A stretch of DNA of 64,000 nucleotides from NCBI GenBank assembly GCA_016124615.1, contig WGNF01000008.1, forward strand, positions 124,001 through 188,000, given 5' to 3'. Below the pieces are notes generated by a model. The model had not been told where the DNA came from, made no database searches, and saw only the letters and a program-made list of their open reading frames with translations. Source of the stretch: Paracoccaceae bacterium. Lineage in GTDB: Bacteria > Pseudomonadota > Alphaproteobacteria > Rhodobacterales > Rhodobacteraceae. This document shows, piece by piece, positions 44,487 through 52,447 of the stretch (positions are counted from its first letter, which is position 1; each line of letters starts with the position of its first letter). A program made the position numbers and the translations under genes.

Positions 44487-47206
44487 CGCCCGGCCTCCTT
44501 GATCGCCGCCAGCACCCGATGCGGCAACGCGGGCAGCCGGGTGATCCGCGCGCCGGAGGCATCGCGGATCGCGTTCAGGATCGCGGGCGCGGTGGGGATC
44601 AGCACATGCTCGCCCAAGCCCTTGGCGCCCAGCGGGCCTTCCGGGTCGGGCACCTCGATCAGGATTGGCACCACGTCGGGCATGTCGCCCACCACCGGGA
44701 TCAGGTAGTCGTGCAGGTTCTCGGTGCGGCCCGGCACGTAATCCTCCATCAGCGCCATGCCGAGGCCCTGCGCGATGCCGCCCGCGATCTGCCCCTCGGC
44801 CAGCATCGGGTTGATGACGCGGCCCAGATCGTGCGCGGCGGTGATGCGGGTGACCTTCACCGTGCCAAGCGCCATGTCCACCAGCACCTCGGCCAGTTGC
44901 GCGCCGTATCCGTAGACGGCATAGGGCGCACCCTGCCCGTTTTCGTCCAGCGGCCGTGTAGGCGGGTCATAGGTTGCTTCGGCCGACAGGGCGTAGCCAC
45001 GCGCATCTTGCGGCAAGGTCGCCAGCGCAATCCCGGCCGCGCCACTTCCATCGGTCACCGTGATGCACCCCGCGTCCAGCTCAATGCGCGCCTCCGGCCC
45101 CTTGTTGGTGCGCGCAAGGATCGCCGCCCGGAGCGCCTGCGCCGCCTTCAGCGCGGCCTTCCCCGTCACCACCGTCTGCCGCGAGGCCGAGGTTTTCCCG
45201 GCATCCGGCGTCAGCGCGGTATCGGGGCCGACCAAAGTAACCGCCTCCAGCGCCACGCCCAGCCCATCCGCCACGATCTGCGCGATAACGGTGTTCGATC
45301 CCTGCCCGATGTCGGTCGCGCCCTGATGCAGCACCAGCCGCCCTGTGGCGGTGATGCCGATCCGGATCGTCGAGGGGTTCGGCAACGCGGTATTCCCGCA
45401 GCCATACCAGCAGCTTGCCAGCCCGATGCCGCGCCGGATCGCGCCGCCTTGGGCGTTCCACTCGGCCGCCTCGGCGCTGGCCGCGGCCCAGCGCGGCGCC
45501 AGCGCATCGAGGCAGGCGCCGATGCCAACGCCGCGCATGACCTGCCCGCAAACCGACGGCGCCCCCTCGGTCAGCGCGTTCCGCTGCCGAAACGCCAGCC
45601 GGTCGATCCCCAGCGCCAGCGCCAGATCGTCGTAGAGCGCCTCTTGAATCACCGCCGCCTGCGGCACGCCAAAGCCGCGAAAGGCGCCCGACACCGGGTT
45701 GTTGGTATGCACCGCCACCGTTTCCGCCCGGTAGGCCGGGGTCAGGTATGGCCCCGAGGCATGCACCGGCACCCGGTTCGCCACCGTCGGGCCCCAACTG
45801 GCATAGGCGCCGGTGTCGAAGGTGCCCTGAAACACCATGCCGGTGATCCGCCCCGAGGCATCGGCCCCGATCCGCGCGACCATCCGCGCGGGGTGGCGCT
45901 TGGTGGTGGATTGCAGCGACTCGGTCCGCGTGTAGACCATCCGGCACGGCCGCCCGGTCTTCAGCGCCACCAGCCCGATCAAGGGTTGCAGCGACAGATC
46001 GAGCTTCGACCCAAAGCCGCCCCCGGTGGCCGAGGGGATGATCCGCACCCGGTCCAGCGGCAGGCCCAGCACCTTCGCCACCTCGTCGCGGTCCATCCCC
46101 GGCGCCTGCGTGCAGGCCCGGATCGCCAGCGTATCGCCCTCCATCCAGGCCACGCCCGCCTCTGGCTCGATATAGGCATGCTCGACAAAGGTGGTTTCCA
46201 CCTCGGCCTCGGCCACCACTTGCGCCGCAGCCAGCGCCGCGTCAGGGTCGCCGCGCGCGACGCGGCCGCGGATCAGCACATTGTCGGGCCGCCCCGCCAG
46301 CACCGCCCGCGCGCCGATGGCGGCGGCGGGATCGGTCACGGGGTCCAGCGGCGCCCAGGTCACCGGGAAATCACCAACGTCCAGCGCGGCCATCACCGCC
46401 GCCTCGCCTGCCACCAGCGCCACCGCCTCGCCACGAAAGCGGACCTGATCCACCGCCAGCGCGGGCTGATCGGCAAAGGCCGGGATCACGCCGAACCGGT
46501 TGACCCCGCCGATGTCGGCCGCCGTGAACACCTGCACCCCGCGCGCGGTGGCCCAGCCCGCCACGTCGCCAAGGCGGAACCCCGCCGCCGGATGCGGCGA
46601 GCGCACCGAGCGTGCCACCAGCGCGCCCTCGGGCCAGTCGTCGGCGCCGAAGCGGTCCGCGCCCGTCACCTTCGGCACCCCGTCCAGCCGTTCCACCCGC
46701 GCGCCGACCGCGCGGCCCGCGCCGGGCAGCGGCGCCGACGCGCCCTGCCCCACCGCCACCACCGCCTGCACGATGGCCCCGTAGCCGGTGCAGCGGCAAA
46801 GCACGCCCGCCAGCGCGGTTTCAACCTCGGCCTGCGTCGGCTGCGGCACGGCGTCCAGCAGCGCCGCAGCCGCCATCAGCATGCCGGGCGTGCAGATGCC
46901 GCATTGCGCGGCGCCGTGGCGCAGAAAGCTTTGCTGCAACGCCGACAGCGTGCCCTGTGCCAGCCCCTCGACCGTTTCGACCCGGCGTCCGGCCGCCTGC
47001 GCCAGCGGCGTCAGGCAGGCGCAGACCGCCGCGCCATCCAGCCGCACGGTGCAGGCCCCGCAATCGCCCGCGTCGCAGCCAACCTTGGTGCCGGTCAGCC
47101 CGACCTCTTCCCGCAGCACATCCGACAGGCGGCGCAACGGATCGGCCGCCACCGCCACCCGCGCGCCGTTCACGGTGAATTCGGTCAGATTCGCCACCCG
47201 GTTCAT
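44483..47206 (-). CDS. Xanthine-dehydrogenase-family molybdopterin hydroxylase with N-terminal [2Fe-2S] domains
   Basis: A 907-residue fusion. Residues 1-155 hold two [2Fe-2S] clusters: Cys44/49/52/64 (plant-ferredoxin type) and Cys102/105/137/139 (CGIC, CRC). Residues about 165-900 are the molybdopterin part, with ATGGGFGSKLD, GAFRGFGVPQA and the catalytic Glu866 in AKGLGEH. Separate small and large subunits are the usual CoxS/CoxL arrangement; here they are one chain, with the FAD subunit separate. It hydroxylates an N-heterocycle or purine with water as oxygen source. It overlaps both neighbours by 4 bases. Confidence 0.92.
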   Translation of the reverse strand: MNRVANLTEFTVNGARVAVAADPLRRLSDVLREEVGLTGTKVGCDAGDCGACTVRLDGAAVCACLTPLAQAAGRRVETVEGLAQGTLSALQQSFLRHGAAQCGICTPGMLMAAAALLDAVPQPTQAEVETALAGVLCRCTGYGAIVQAVVAVGQGASAPLPGAGRAVGARVERLDGVPKVTGADRFGADDWPEGALVARSVRSPHPAAGFRLGDVAGWATARGVQVFTAADIGGVNRFGVIPAFADQPALAVDQVRFRGEAVALVAGEAAVMAALDVGDFPVTWAPLDPVTDPAAAIGARAVLAGRPDNVLIRGRVARGDPDAALAAAQVVAEAEVETTFVEHAYIEPEAGVAWMEGDTLAIRACTQAPGMDRDEVAKVLGLPLDRVRIIPSATGGGFGSKLDLSLQPLIGLVALKTGRPCRMVYTRTESLQSTTKRHPARMVARIGADASGRITGMVFQGTFDTGAYASWGPTVANRVPVHASGPYLTPAYRAETVAVHTNNPVSGAFRGFGVPQAAVIQEALYDDLALALGIDRLAFRQRNALTEGAPSVCGQVMRGVGIGACLDALAPRWAAASAEAAEWNAQGGAIRRGIGLASCWYGCGNTALPNPSTIRIGITATGRLVLHQGATDIGQGSNTVIAQIVADGLGVALEAVTLVGPDTALTPDAGKTSASRQTVVTGKAALKAAQALRAAILARTNKGPEARIELDAGCITVTDGSGAAGIALATLPQDARGYALSAEATYDPPTRPLDENGQGAPYAVYGYGAQLAEVLVDMALGTVKVTRITAAHDLGRVINPMLAEGQIAGGIAQGLGMALMEDYVPGRTENLHDYLIPVVGDMPDVVPILIEVPDPEGPLGAKGLGEHVLIPTAPAILNAIRDASGARITRLPALPHRVLAAIKEAGR

Positions 47207-48036
47207 GCCATCGCCCCGGCCAATGCGCGCCGCAACAGCGTGACCGCCGCCCCCGCCCGATACTCCGCCCCGGCGCGGATGTCGGTCAGCGGCACCAGCG
47301 GCACCAACCCGGCCGCGATCCGCCCCACAGCCTCCGCCACCGGCGCGCCCTGCAACGCTGCCTCCAGCGCAGGCAACCGCACCGCGACCGGCGAACAGGC
47401 CCCCACCGCCAGCGCGGCGCTTGCGATCCGGCCGTCGCGCACCACGACCCGCGCCGCCACCATGACGATCGAGATCACCAGCGAGGCCCGCGCCCCGAGT
47501 TTCAGGAACACCCCGCGCCCGGCATCATCGGGGATCAGCACCGCCGCCAGCAGCTCGCCCGGCCGCAGCGCGGTGCGGCGCGGGCCGGTCAGGAAATCGG
47601 CCAGCGGCAGCACGCGCCGCCCCTGCGCCGAGACCAGTTCCACCGCAGCATCCAGCGTCAGCAGCGGTGGCACCCCATCGGCGGCGGGCGAGGCGTTGCA
47701 CAGATTGCCGCCCAGCGTTCCCGCGTTCTGGATCTGCACCGCGCCGACCTCTCGCGCCGCGGCGCGCAAGCCGTCGAAGGCGGGCGGCAGGTCGGCCCGC
47801 GCGATCTCGGCCCAGGTCGTCGTGGCGCCGATCCGCCAGCCCGCGCCGTCGCGCGTCACCCCGCGCAGGCCCTCGACCGTGGTCAGATCCAGCATCGGGC
47901 CGCGCAGGCTTTGCGCCGGGGTCGCCGGGAACAGATCGGTGCAGCCCGCCATCAGCGTGACACCGCCGCGCGCGGTGATCGCCACGGCATCCTGAAGCGT
48001 GCGGGGCCGGAACAGGTCGGCCAAGGAAGTCTCCAT
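47203..48036 (-). CDS. FAD-binding subunit of molybdenum hydroxylase (CoxM/XdhB type)
   Basis: A 277-residue FAD_binding_5 plus CO_deh_flav_C protein. FAD contacts are LMAGCTDLF near the N-terminus and NAGTLGGNLCNASPAADGVPPLLTLDA, the canonical CoxM motif. It passes electrons from the Fe-S clusters to an acceptor. The start is ATG 48036, first gene of the operon, only 10 bases from the operator-like sequence. Confidence 0.92.
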   Translation of the reverse strand: METSLADLFRPRTLQDAVAITARGGVTLMAGCTDLFPATPAQSLRGPMLDLTTVEGLRGVTRDGAGWRIGATTTWAEIARADLPPAFDGLRAAAREVGAVQIQNAGTLGGNLCNASPAADGVPPLLTLDAAVELVSAQGRRVLPLADFLTGPRRTALRPGELLAAVLIPDDAGRGVFLKLGARASLVISIVMVAARVVVRDGRIASAALAVGACSPVAVRLPALEAALQGAPVAEAVGRIAAGLVPLVPLTDIRAGAEYRAGAAVTLLRRALAGAMA

Positions 48037-48046
48037 CGGCTAGGTC

Positions 48047-48060
48047 GTTCGTATGCAAAC
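48047..48060 (-). promoter_or_regulatory. Operator-like sequence before the molybdenum hydroxylase operon
   Basis: GTTTGCATACGAAC on the minus strand, 10 bases before the FAD-subunit ATG. The identical 14-mer is found on the plus strand before hyuA. It is symmetric in purine/pyrimidine terms (GTTYGYATRCRAAC), fitting a MarR dimer. Confidence 0.7.
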
Positions 48061-48141
48061 AGATGGTGCGGCCGCTCCCTTTCCCTGTCAACGGCGAAGT
48101 TCGCCCTTGCGGGGCCGCGACCTGCGCGGGATCATTGCCGC

Positions 48142-48567
48142 ATGGATGATGCACAACACGATGGCTACCGGCTTGACGAACAGGTGGGGTTCCTGCTGCG
48201 CCGCGCGACGCAGCGGCACCTGGCGATCTTCGCCGGGCTGATCGGCGGCCTGACACCGACCCAGTTCGCCGCGCTGGCGAAACTGTGCGAGATGGGGCCG
48301 ACCTCGCAGAACGCGCTTGGCCGGGCGACGGCGATGGATGCGGCGACGATCAAGGGCGTCATCGACCGGCTGCGCGACAAGGGGCTGGTGGCGACGCTGC
48401 CCGACCCGATCGACCGGCGACGGCTGATGCTGGCCCCGACCGAGGCCGGGCGCGCGGCCTATGACACCGCCCGCCCGCTGGCGCAGCGCATCACCGCCGA
48501 CACGCTGGCGCCGCTGACCCCGGCTGAACAGGCGGCGTTTCTGGCGTTGCTGGCGCGGCTTGGCTGA
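48142..48567 (+). CDS. MarR-family transcriptional regulator
   Basis: A 141-residue winged-HTH protein. The recognition region is TSQNALGRATAMDAATIKGVIDRL and the wing GLVATLPDPIDRRRLMLAPTEAGR, standard for MarR. The start is ATG 48142. It lies between and transcribed separately from the two operons that share the 14-base operator, so it is the natural repressor for both; its ligand is probably the pathway substrate or an intermediate. It is closed by the paired-hairpin element. Confidence 0.9.
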   Translation: MDDAQHDGYRLDEQVGFLLRRATQRHLAIFAGLIGGLTPTQFAALAKLCEMGPTSQNALGRATAMDAATIKGVIDRLRDKGLVATLPDPIDRRRLMLAPTEAGRAAYDTARPLAQRITADTLAPLTPAEQAAFLALLARLG

Positions 48568-48581
48568 CCCCGCGCGATTGC

Positions 48582-48627
48582 CGAATTTTCACGGAAAATT
48601 CGATCCGATCTTTCGTCGAAAGATCGG
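48582..48627. repeat. Paired-hairpin element, copy 2 (probable terminator)
   Basis: CGAATTTTC-ACG-GAAAATTCG (48582-48602) and CCGATCTTTC-GTC-GAAAGATCGG (48605-48627), both perfect with 3-base loops, 14 bases past the MarR stop. Layout and the GATCCGAT junction match the element at 18572-18615. Confidence 0.75.
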
Positions 48628-48681
48628 CGCCGCCACGGCCCCCCCGATCCACCGTTGACGGCGCGCCGTGATCCGGGCATC

Positions 48682-48695
48682 GTTTGCATACGAAC
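48682..48695 (+). promoter_or_regulatory. Operator-like sequence before hyuA
   Basis: GTTTGCATACGAAC, 16 bases before the hyuA start and identical to the site before the molybdenum hydroxylase operon. Its location, just ahead of the ribosome site AGGGGG, suggests that it covers the transcription start. Confidence 0.7.
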
Positions 48696-48711
48696 AGTTC
48701 AGGGGGCGGGC

Positions 48712-50757
48712 ATGGACGCAGGCCAGATCGTCGGCTGCGATGTGGGCGGAACCTTTACCGACCTGATCCTGTTCGATCCGGCCAGCGGCGCGGTGCGGCT
48801 GGCCAAGGTGCCCTCGACCCTCGACAATCAGGCTTTCGGCGTGCTGGCCGCGCTGAGGGCGGCGGGCGCCGACCTGCCTCGCACCGACCTGATCGCGCAC
48901 GGCACCACGACCACCACCAACGCCGTGCTGGAACGCAAACTGGCCCGCACCGGCCTGATCACCACCCAGGGCTTTCGCGACGTGCTGGAGCTTGGCCGCC
49001 GCACCCGCCCGCAAGCCTATGGCATGACCGGCCATTTCATCCCCATCATCCCGCGCGACCTGCGGCTGGAGGTGCCCGAGCGGATGGATGCGGCAGGCGA
49101 GGTCGTGATCGCGCTTGACGCGGCGGCGGTCGAGGCGGCCGGGCGGGCGCTGCTGGCGGCGGGCTGCGTCTCGGTCGTGGTGCACTTCCTGCATGCCTAC
49201 GCCAACCCGGCGCACGAACGGCAGGCGGCCGAAGTTCTCGCCCGGTTCTGGCCGAACGGGCACATCACGATGGGCCACGCGCTGTTGTCGGAAAGCCGCG
49301 AATTCGAGCGCGGGGTGACGGCGGCGGTGAACGCCTCGGTGCAACCCTTGCTGGAACGCTACCTTGCCCGGCTGACCGAGGAACTGGCGCAGGGCGGATA
49401 CGCCGGTGAAGTGCTGGTGATGAACGGCAACGGCGGCATGGTGTCGGCCCGCACCGTTGCCCGCGAGGCGGCGAAGACGGTGATGTCGGGCCCGGCCTCG
49501 GGCGTGATGGCGGCGGCCTATACTGGGCGGCGCGCGGGCTTCCCGGACCTGATCACCTACGACATGGGCGGCACCTCGACAGATGTGGCGCTGATCCGGG
49601 GCGCCGAACCGCCGGTGTCGAACGAGATCGAGATCGAGTATGCGATGCCGATCCATGTGCCGATGGTCGATGTCCGCACCGTGGGCGCCGGTGGCGGATC
49701 TATCGCCCGCGTGACGGCGGCGGGGCTGCTGGCGGTGGGGCCCGACAGCGCGGGTGCCACACCGGGGCCGATCTGCTACGGGCGCGGTGGCACCGAGCCG
49801 ACGATTTCCGACGCCAACCTGCTGCTGGGCCGCCTCGACCCGGCGAAGTTCACCGCCGCCGAGGCGCCACGTGACGCCGTGGCGGCGGCGTTCCGCGACA
49901 AGCTGGGCGCGCCCTTGGGACTGGATGAGGTGGCGGCGGCCGAGGCGGTGATAAGGCTGGTCAACATCCGGATGGCCGGGGCGATCCGCATGGTCTCGGT
50001 CTCGCTTGGCGCCGATCCGCGCGATTTCACGCTCTTTGCCTTTGGCGGCGCGGGGCCCTTGCACGCCACCGCGCTGGCGCGCGAACTGGGGGTGCCGCGC
50101 GTGCTGATCCCGGCGCGGCCGGGCATCACCAACGCGCTTGGCTGCGTGGTGGCGGACCTGCGGCACGACTTCGTGCATACGCTCAATACGCCATTGGACA
50201 CGCTCGACATGGATCGGCTGGCGCAGGTGCTGGAAGGTCAGGCTGCCGAGGGCGCGGCGCTGATCGGGCAGGAACGGATCGCGGTGCAGGCGGTGCGGCG
50301 GCTGCACTCGGTCGACATGCAGTATCGCGGACAGACCCACCTGATCCGGGTGCCGCTGGACGAGGCTACCGTCACCCGCGCGGCGCTGCTGGCCCGGTTC
50401 GAGGAGGTGTATTTCCGCCGCTTCCGCATCCGGCTGGCGGGTGCCCCGGCGGCGGTGGTGAACGCCAATACCTCGGTCGTGGGAAGCCGTGCGGGGCTTG
50501 ACCTTGCCACCCTCATCGACCCCGCGCATCGGCGGGCGACCCTTGCCGCGGCGCAGACGGCCACGCGGGCGGTGCGGTTCGGCGGCATCTGGCATGAAAC
50601 CCCGGTCTACTGGCGCGATCACCTGCCCGCCGGTTTCGCCCTGACCGGCCCGGCCATCGTCGAGCAGATGGATACCACCACCGTCATCGAACCCGGCGAC
50701 CAGGCGCGGGGCGACGCCGACGGCAACATCCTCATCACCCTCGGGGGCGCGCCATGA
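48712..50757 (+). CDS. hyuA: Hydantoinase/oxoprolinase family protein, subunit A
   Basis: A 681-residue actin-like ATPase subunit. The N-terminal Hydant_A_N domain starts GCDVGGTFTDLILFD, with AHGTTTTTNAVLERK; the Hydantoinase_A domain includes MSGPASGVMAAA and DMGGTSTDVALIRG. With HyuB it performs ATP-dependent hydrolysis of a cyclic amide or imide such as hydantoin or 5-oxoproline; relatives carboxylate acetone or acetophenone, so the class is broad. ATG 48712 follows AGGGGG by 5 bases. It overlaps hyuB by 4 bases. Confidence 0.9.
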   Translation: MDAGQIVGCDVGGTFTDLILFDPASGAVRLAKVPSTLDNQAFGVLAALRAAGADLPRTDLIAHGTTTTTNAVLERKLARTGLITTQGFRDVLELGRRTRPQAYGMTGHFIPIIPRDLRLEVPERMDAAGEVVIALDAAAVEAAGRALLAAGCVSVVVHFLHAYANPAHERQAAEVLARFWPNGHITMGHALLSESREFERGVTAAVNASVQPLLERYLARLTEELAQGGYAGEVLVMNGNGGMVSARTVAREAAKTVMSGPASGVMAAAYTGRRAGFPDLITYDMGGTSTDVALIRGAEPPVSNEIEIEYAMPIHVPMVDVRTVGAGGGSIARVTAAGLLAVGPDSAGATPGPICYGRGGTEPTISDANLLLGRLDPAKFTAAEAPRDAVAAAFRDKLGAPLGLDEVAAAEAVIRLVNIRMAGAIRMVSVSLGADPRDFTLFAFGGAGPLHATALARELGVPRVLIPARPGITNALGCVVADLRHDFVHTLNTPLDTLDMDRLAQVLEGQAAEGAALIGQERIAVQAVRRLHSVDMQYRGQTHLIRVPLDEATVTRAALLARFEEVYFRRFRIRLAGAPAAVVNANTSVVGSRAGLDLATLIDPAHRRATLAAAQTATRAVRFGGIWHETPVYWRDHLPAGFALTGPAIVEQMDTTTVIEPGDQARGDADGNILITLGGAP

Positions 50758-52442
50758 TCGACCCGATCACCCTGACCGTCATCGCCGCGGGCCTGCAGCA
50801 GGTCTGCGACGAGATGGACCTGAGCTTTTCCCGCGCCGCCTTCTCCCCCGTCATCGCCGAGGCGAACGACCGGTCCGACGGGATCTATGCCGCCGAGGAT
50901 GGCGCGCTGATCGCGCAGGGCGCGGGCGGGTTGCCGGTCTTCGTCGGCACCATGCAGGATTCGACCCGCCAGTTGATCGAGCGGATCGCGGCGGGCCTGA
51001 CCCCGGCGCCGCAACCGGGTGACGTGTATATCGTCAACGACCCCTACCTTGGCGGCACGCATCTGATGGATGTGCGTTTCGCCCGGCCGTTCTATCGCGG
51101 CGGCAGGCTTTACTGCTGGCTGTCGAACACCGGCCACTGGCCCGATACCGGCGGCGCGGTGCCGGGCGGGTTTTCCGCCTCGGCCACTTCGGTGGAGCAA
51201 GAGGGTTTGCGGCTGCCCCCCGTGCGGCTGTTCAAGCAGGGCGTGCTGGACACCGAGATCTACGCCATCATCTGTTCCAACATCCGCGTTGCCGACCAAC
51301 GCATCGGCGATGTGCAGGCACAGGCGGCGGCCCTGCTGGTGGGCGAGGAGCGACTCGCCGCGCTGATGGATCGCTACGGCGACGACACCGTGACCGAGGC
51401 CATCGCCGAGTTGCGCCGCCGCGCCGCGCGGCAGATGCGGGCCTTCATCGCGGAAATCCCCGCGGGCGCCCATACCGCCACCGCATGGATCGACAGCGAT
51501 GGCGTGGTGAACGAACCGCTGGCCATTCGCCTCAGCGTGACGCGGCAGGGCGACGGGCTGAGCTTCGATTTCACCGGATCCTCGCCACCCTGCGCCGGGC
51601 CGATGAACTCGGTCCGCGCCACCACGCTGTCGTCGGTCTACCTTGCCATGCGCCACATCTTTCCCGAGGTGCCGATTTCCGCGGGCGCCTTCGCGCCGCT
51701 GAACATCACCGGGATCGAGGGCACCTTTCTTGACGCGCGCTACCCCCGCCCGGTGTCAGGCTGCGCCGCCGAGGTCAGCCAGCGCATCGCCGAGGCGGTG
51801 TTCGCCGCGCTCGTGCCCGCCCTGCCGCATCGCGTCACCGCCGCCCCGGCCGGAACCTCGGGCAACTTCGCGCTGGGGGGCCACGACCCGGCCACCGGGC
51901 GCGACTATGTCATGTATCAGCTCTCGGGCGGCGGCTATGGCGGTTGGGCGGGGGGCGACGGCATTTCGAACGGCTGTTCCACCATCGGCATTTCCAAGGC
52001 CCCGCCGGTCGAGATCATGGAGCAGCAGTTCCCCGTGCTCTACCATCATTACCGCCTGCGCGAAGGCTCGGGCGGGGCGGGCGAGCATCGCGGCGGCTTC
52101 GGGCTCGACTACATGGTGGAACTGCGGCGCGGCGCGGCGCGGGCGAGTTTCGTGATGGATCACGGCCGCTTTGGCCCGCAGGGGGCGCTGGGCGGCAAGG
52201 ATGGCGCGGTGAACGAGGTCTCGGTCTGGCGCGACGGTGTGCCGATGACGCCCGAGCATCTGTCGAAGGCGCAGGATATTCCGCTGGGCCCCGGCGACCG
52301 GGTCGAGGTGCGCACACCGGGCGGCGGCGGCTATGGCCCACCGGCACGGCGCGATCCGGTGGCACGCGCCCATGATCTGGCGATGGGGTATTATTCCGAG
52401 GCCGAGCTGCGCGCGCTGTTCCCGGCGCGCAAGCCCGGCTAG
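50754..52442 (+). CDS. hyuB: Hydantoinase/oxoprolinase family protein, subunit B
   Basis: A 562-residue Hydantoinase_B protein: SRAAFSPVIAEANDRSDGI, the metal-binding-type NDPYLGGTHLMDV (97-109), GCAAEVSQRIAEAV and the C-terminal GPGDRVEVRTPGGGGYGPP. It is the partner of HyuA and carries the hydrolytic site of the complex. The stop is 5 bases from the convergent RTX-Hint gene. Confidence 0.92.
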   Translation: MIDPITLTVIAAGLQQVCDEMDLSFSRAAFSPVIAEANDRSDGIYAAEDGALIAQGAGGLPVFVGTMQDSTRQLIERIAAGLTPAPQPGDVYIVNDPYLGGTHLMDVRFARPFYRGGRLYCWLSNTGHWPDTGGAVPGGFSASATSVEQEGLRLPPVRLFKQGVLDTEIYAIICSNIRVADQRIGDVQAQAAALLVGEERLAALMDRYGDDTVTEAIAELRRRAARQMRAFIAEIPAGAHTATAWIDSDGVVNEPLAIRLSVTRQGDGLSFDFTGSSPPCAGPMNSVRATTLSSVYLAMRHIFPEVPISAGAFAPLNITGIEGTFLDARYPRPVSGCAAEVSQRIAEAVFAALVPALPHRVTAAPAGTSGNFALGGHDPATGRDYVMYQLSGGGYGGWAGGDGISNGCSTIGISKAPPVEIMEQQFPVLYHHYRLREGSGGAGEHRGGFGLDYMVELRRGAARASFVMDHGRFGPQGALGGKDGAVNEVSVWRDGVPMTPEHLSKAQDIPLGPGDRVEVRTPGGGGYGPPARRDPVARAHDLAMGYYSEAELRALFPARKPG

Positions 52443-52447
52443 GCGGC

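Noticed and set aside
44519..47995. Very long open frame on the plus strand opposite the molybdenum hydroxylase genes
   Set aside because: Its product is Arg/His/Gly-rich with no domain and mirrors the high-GC codon pattern of the real minus-strand genes.
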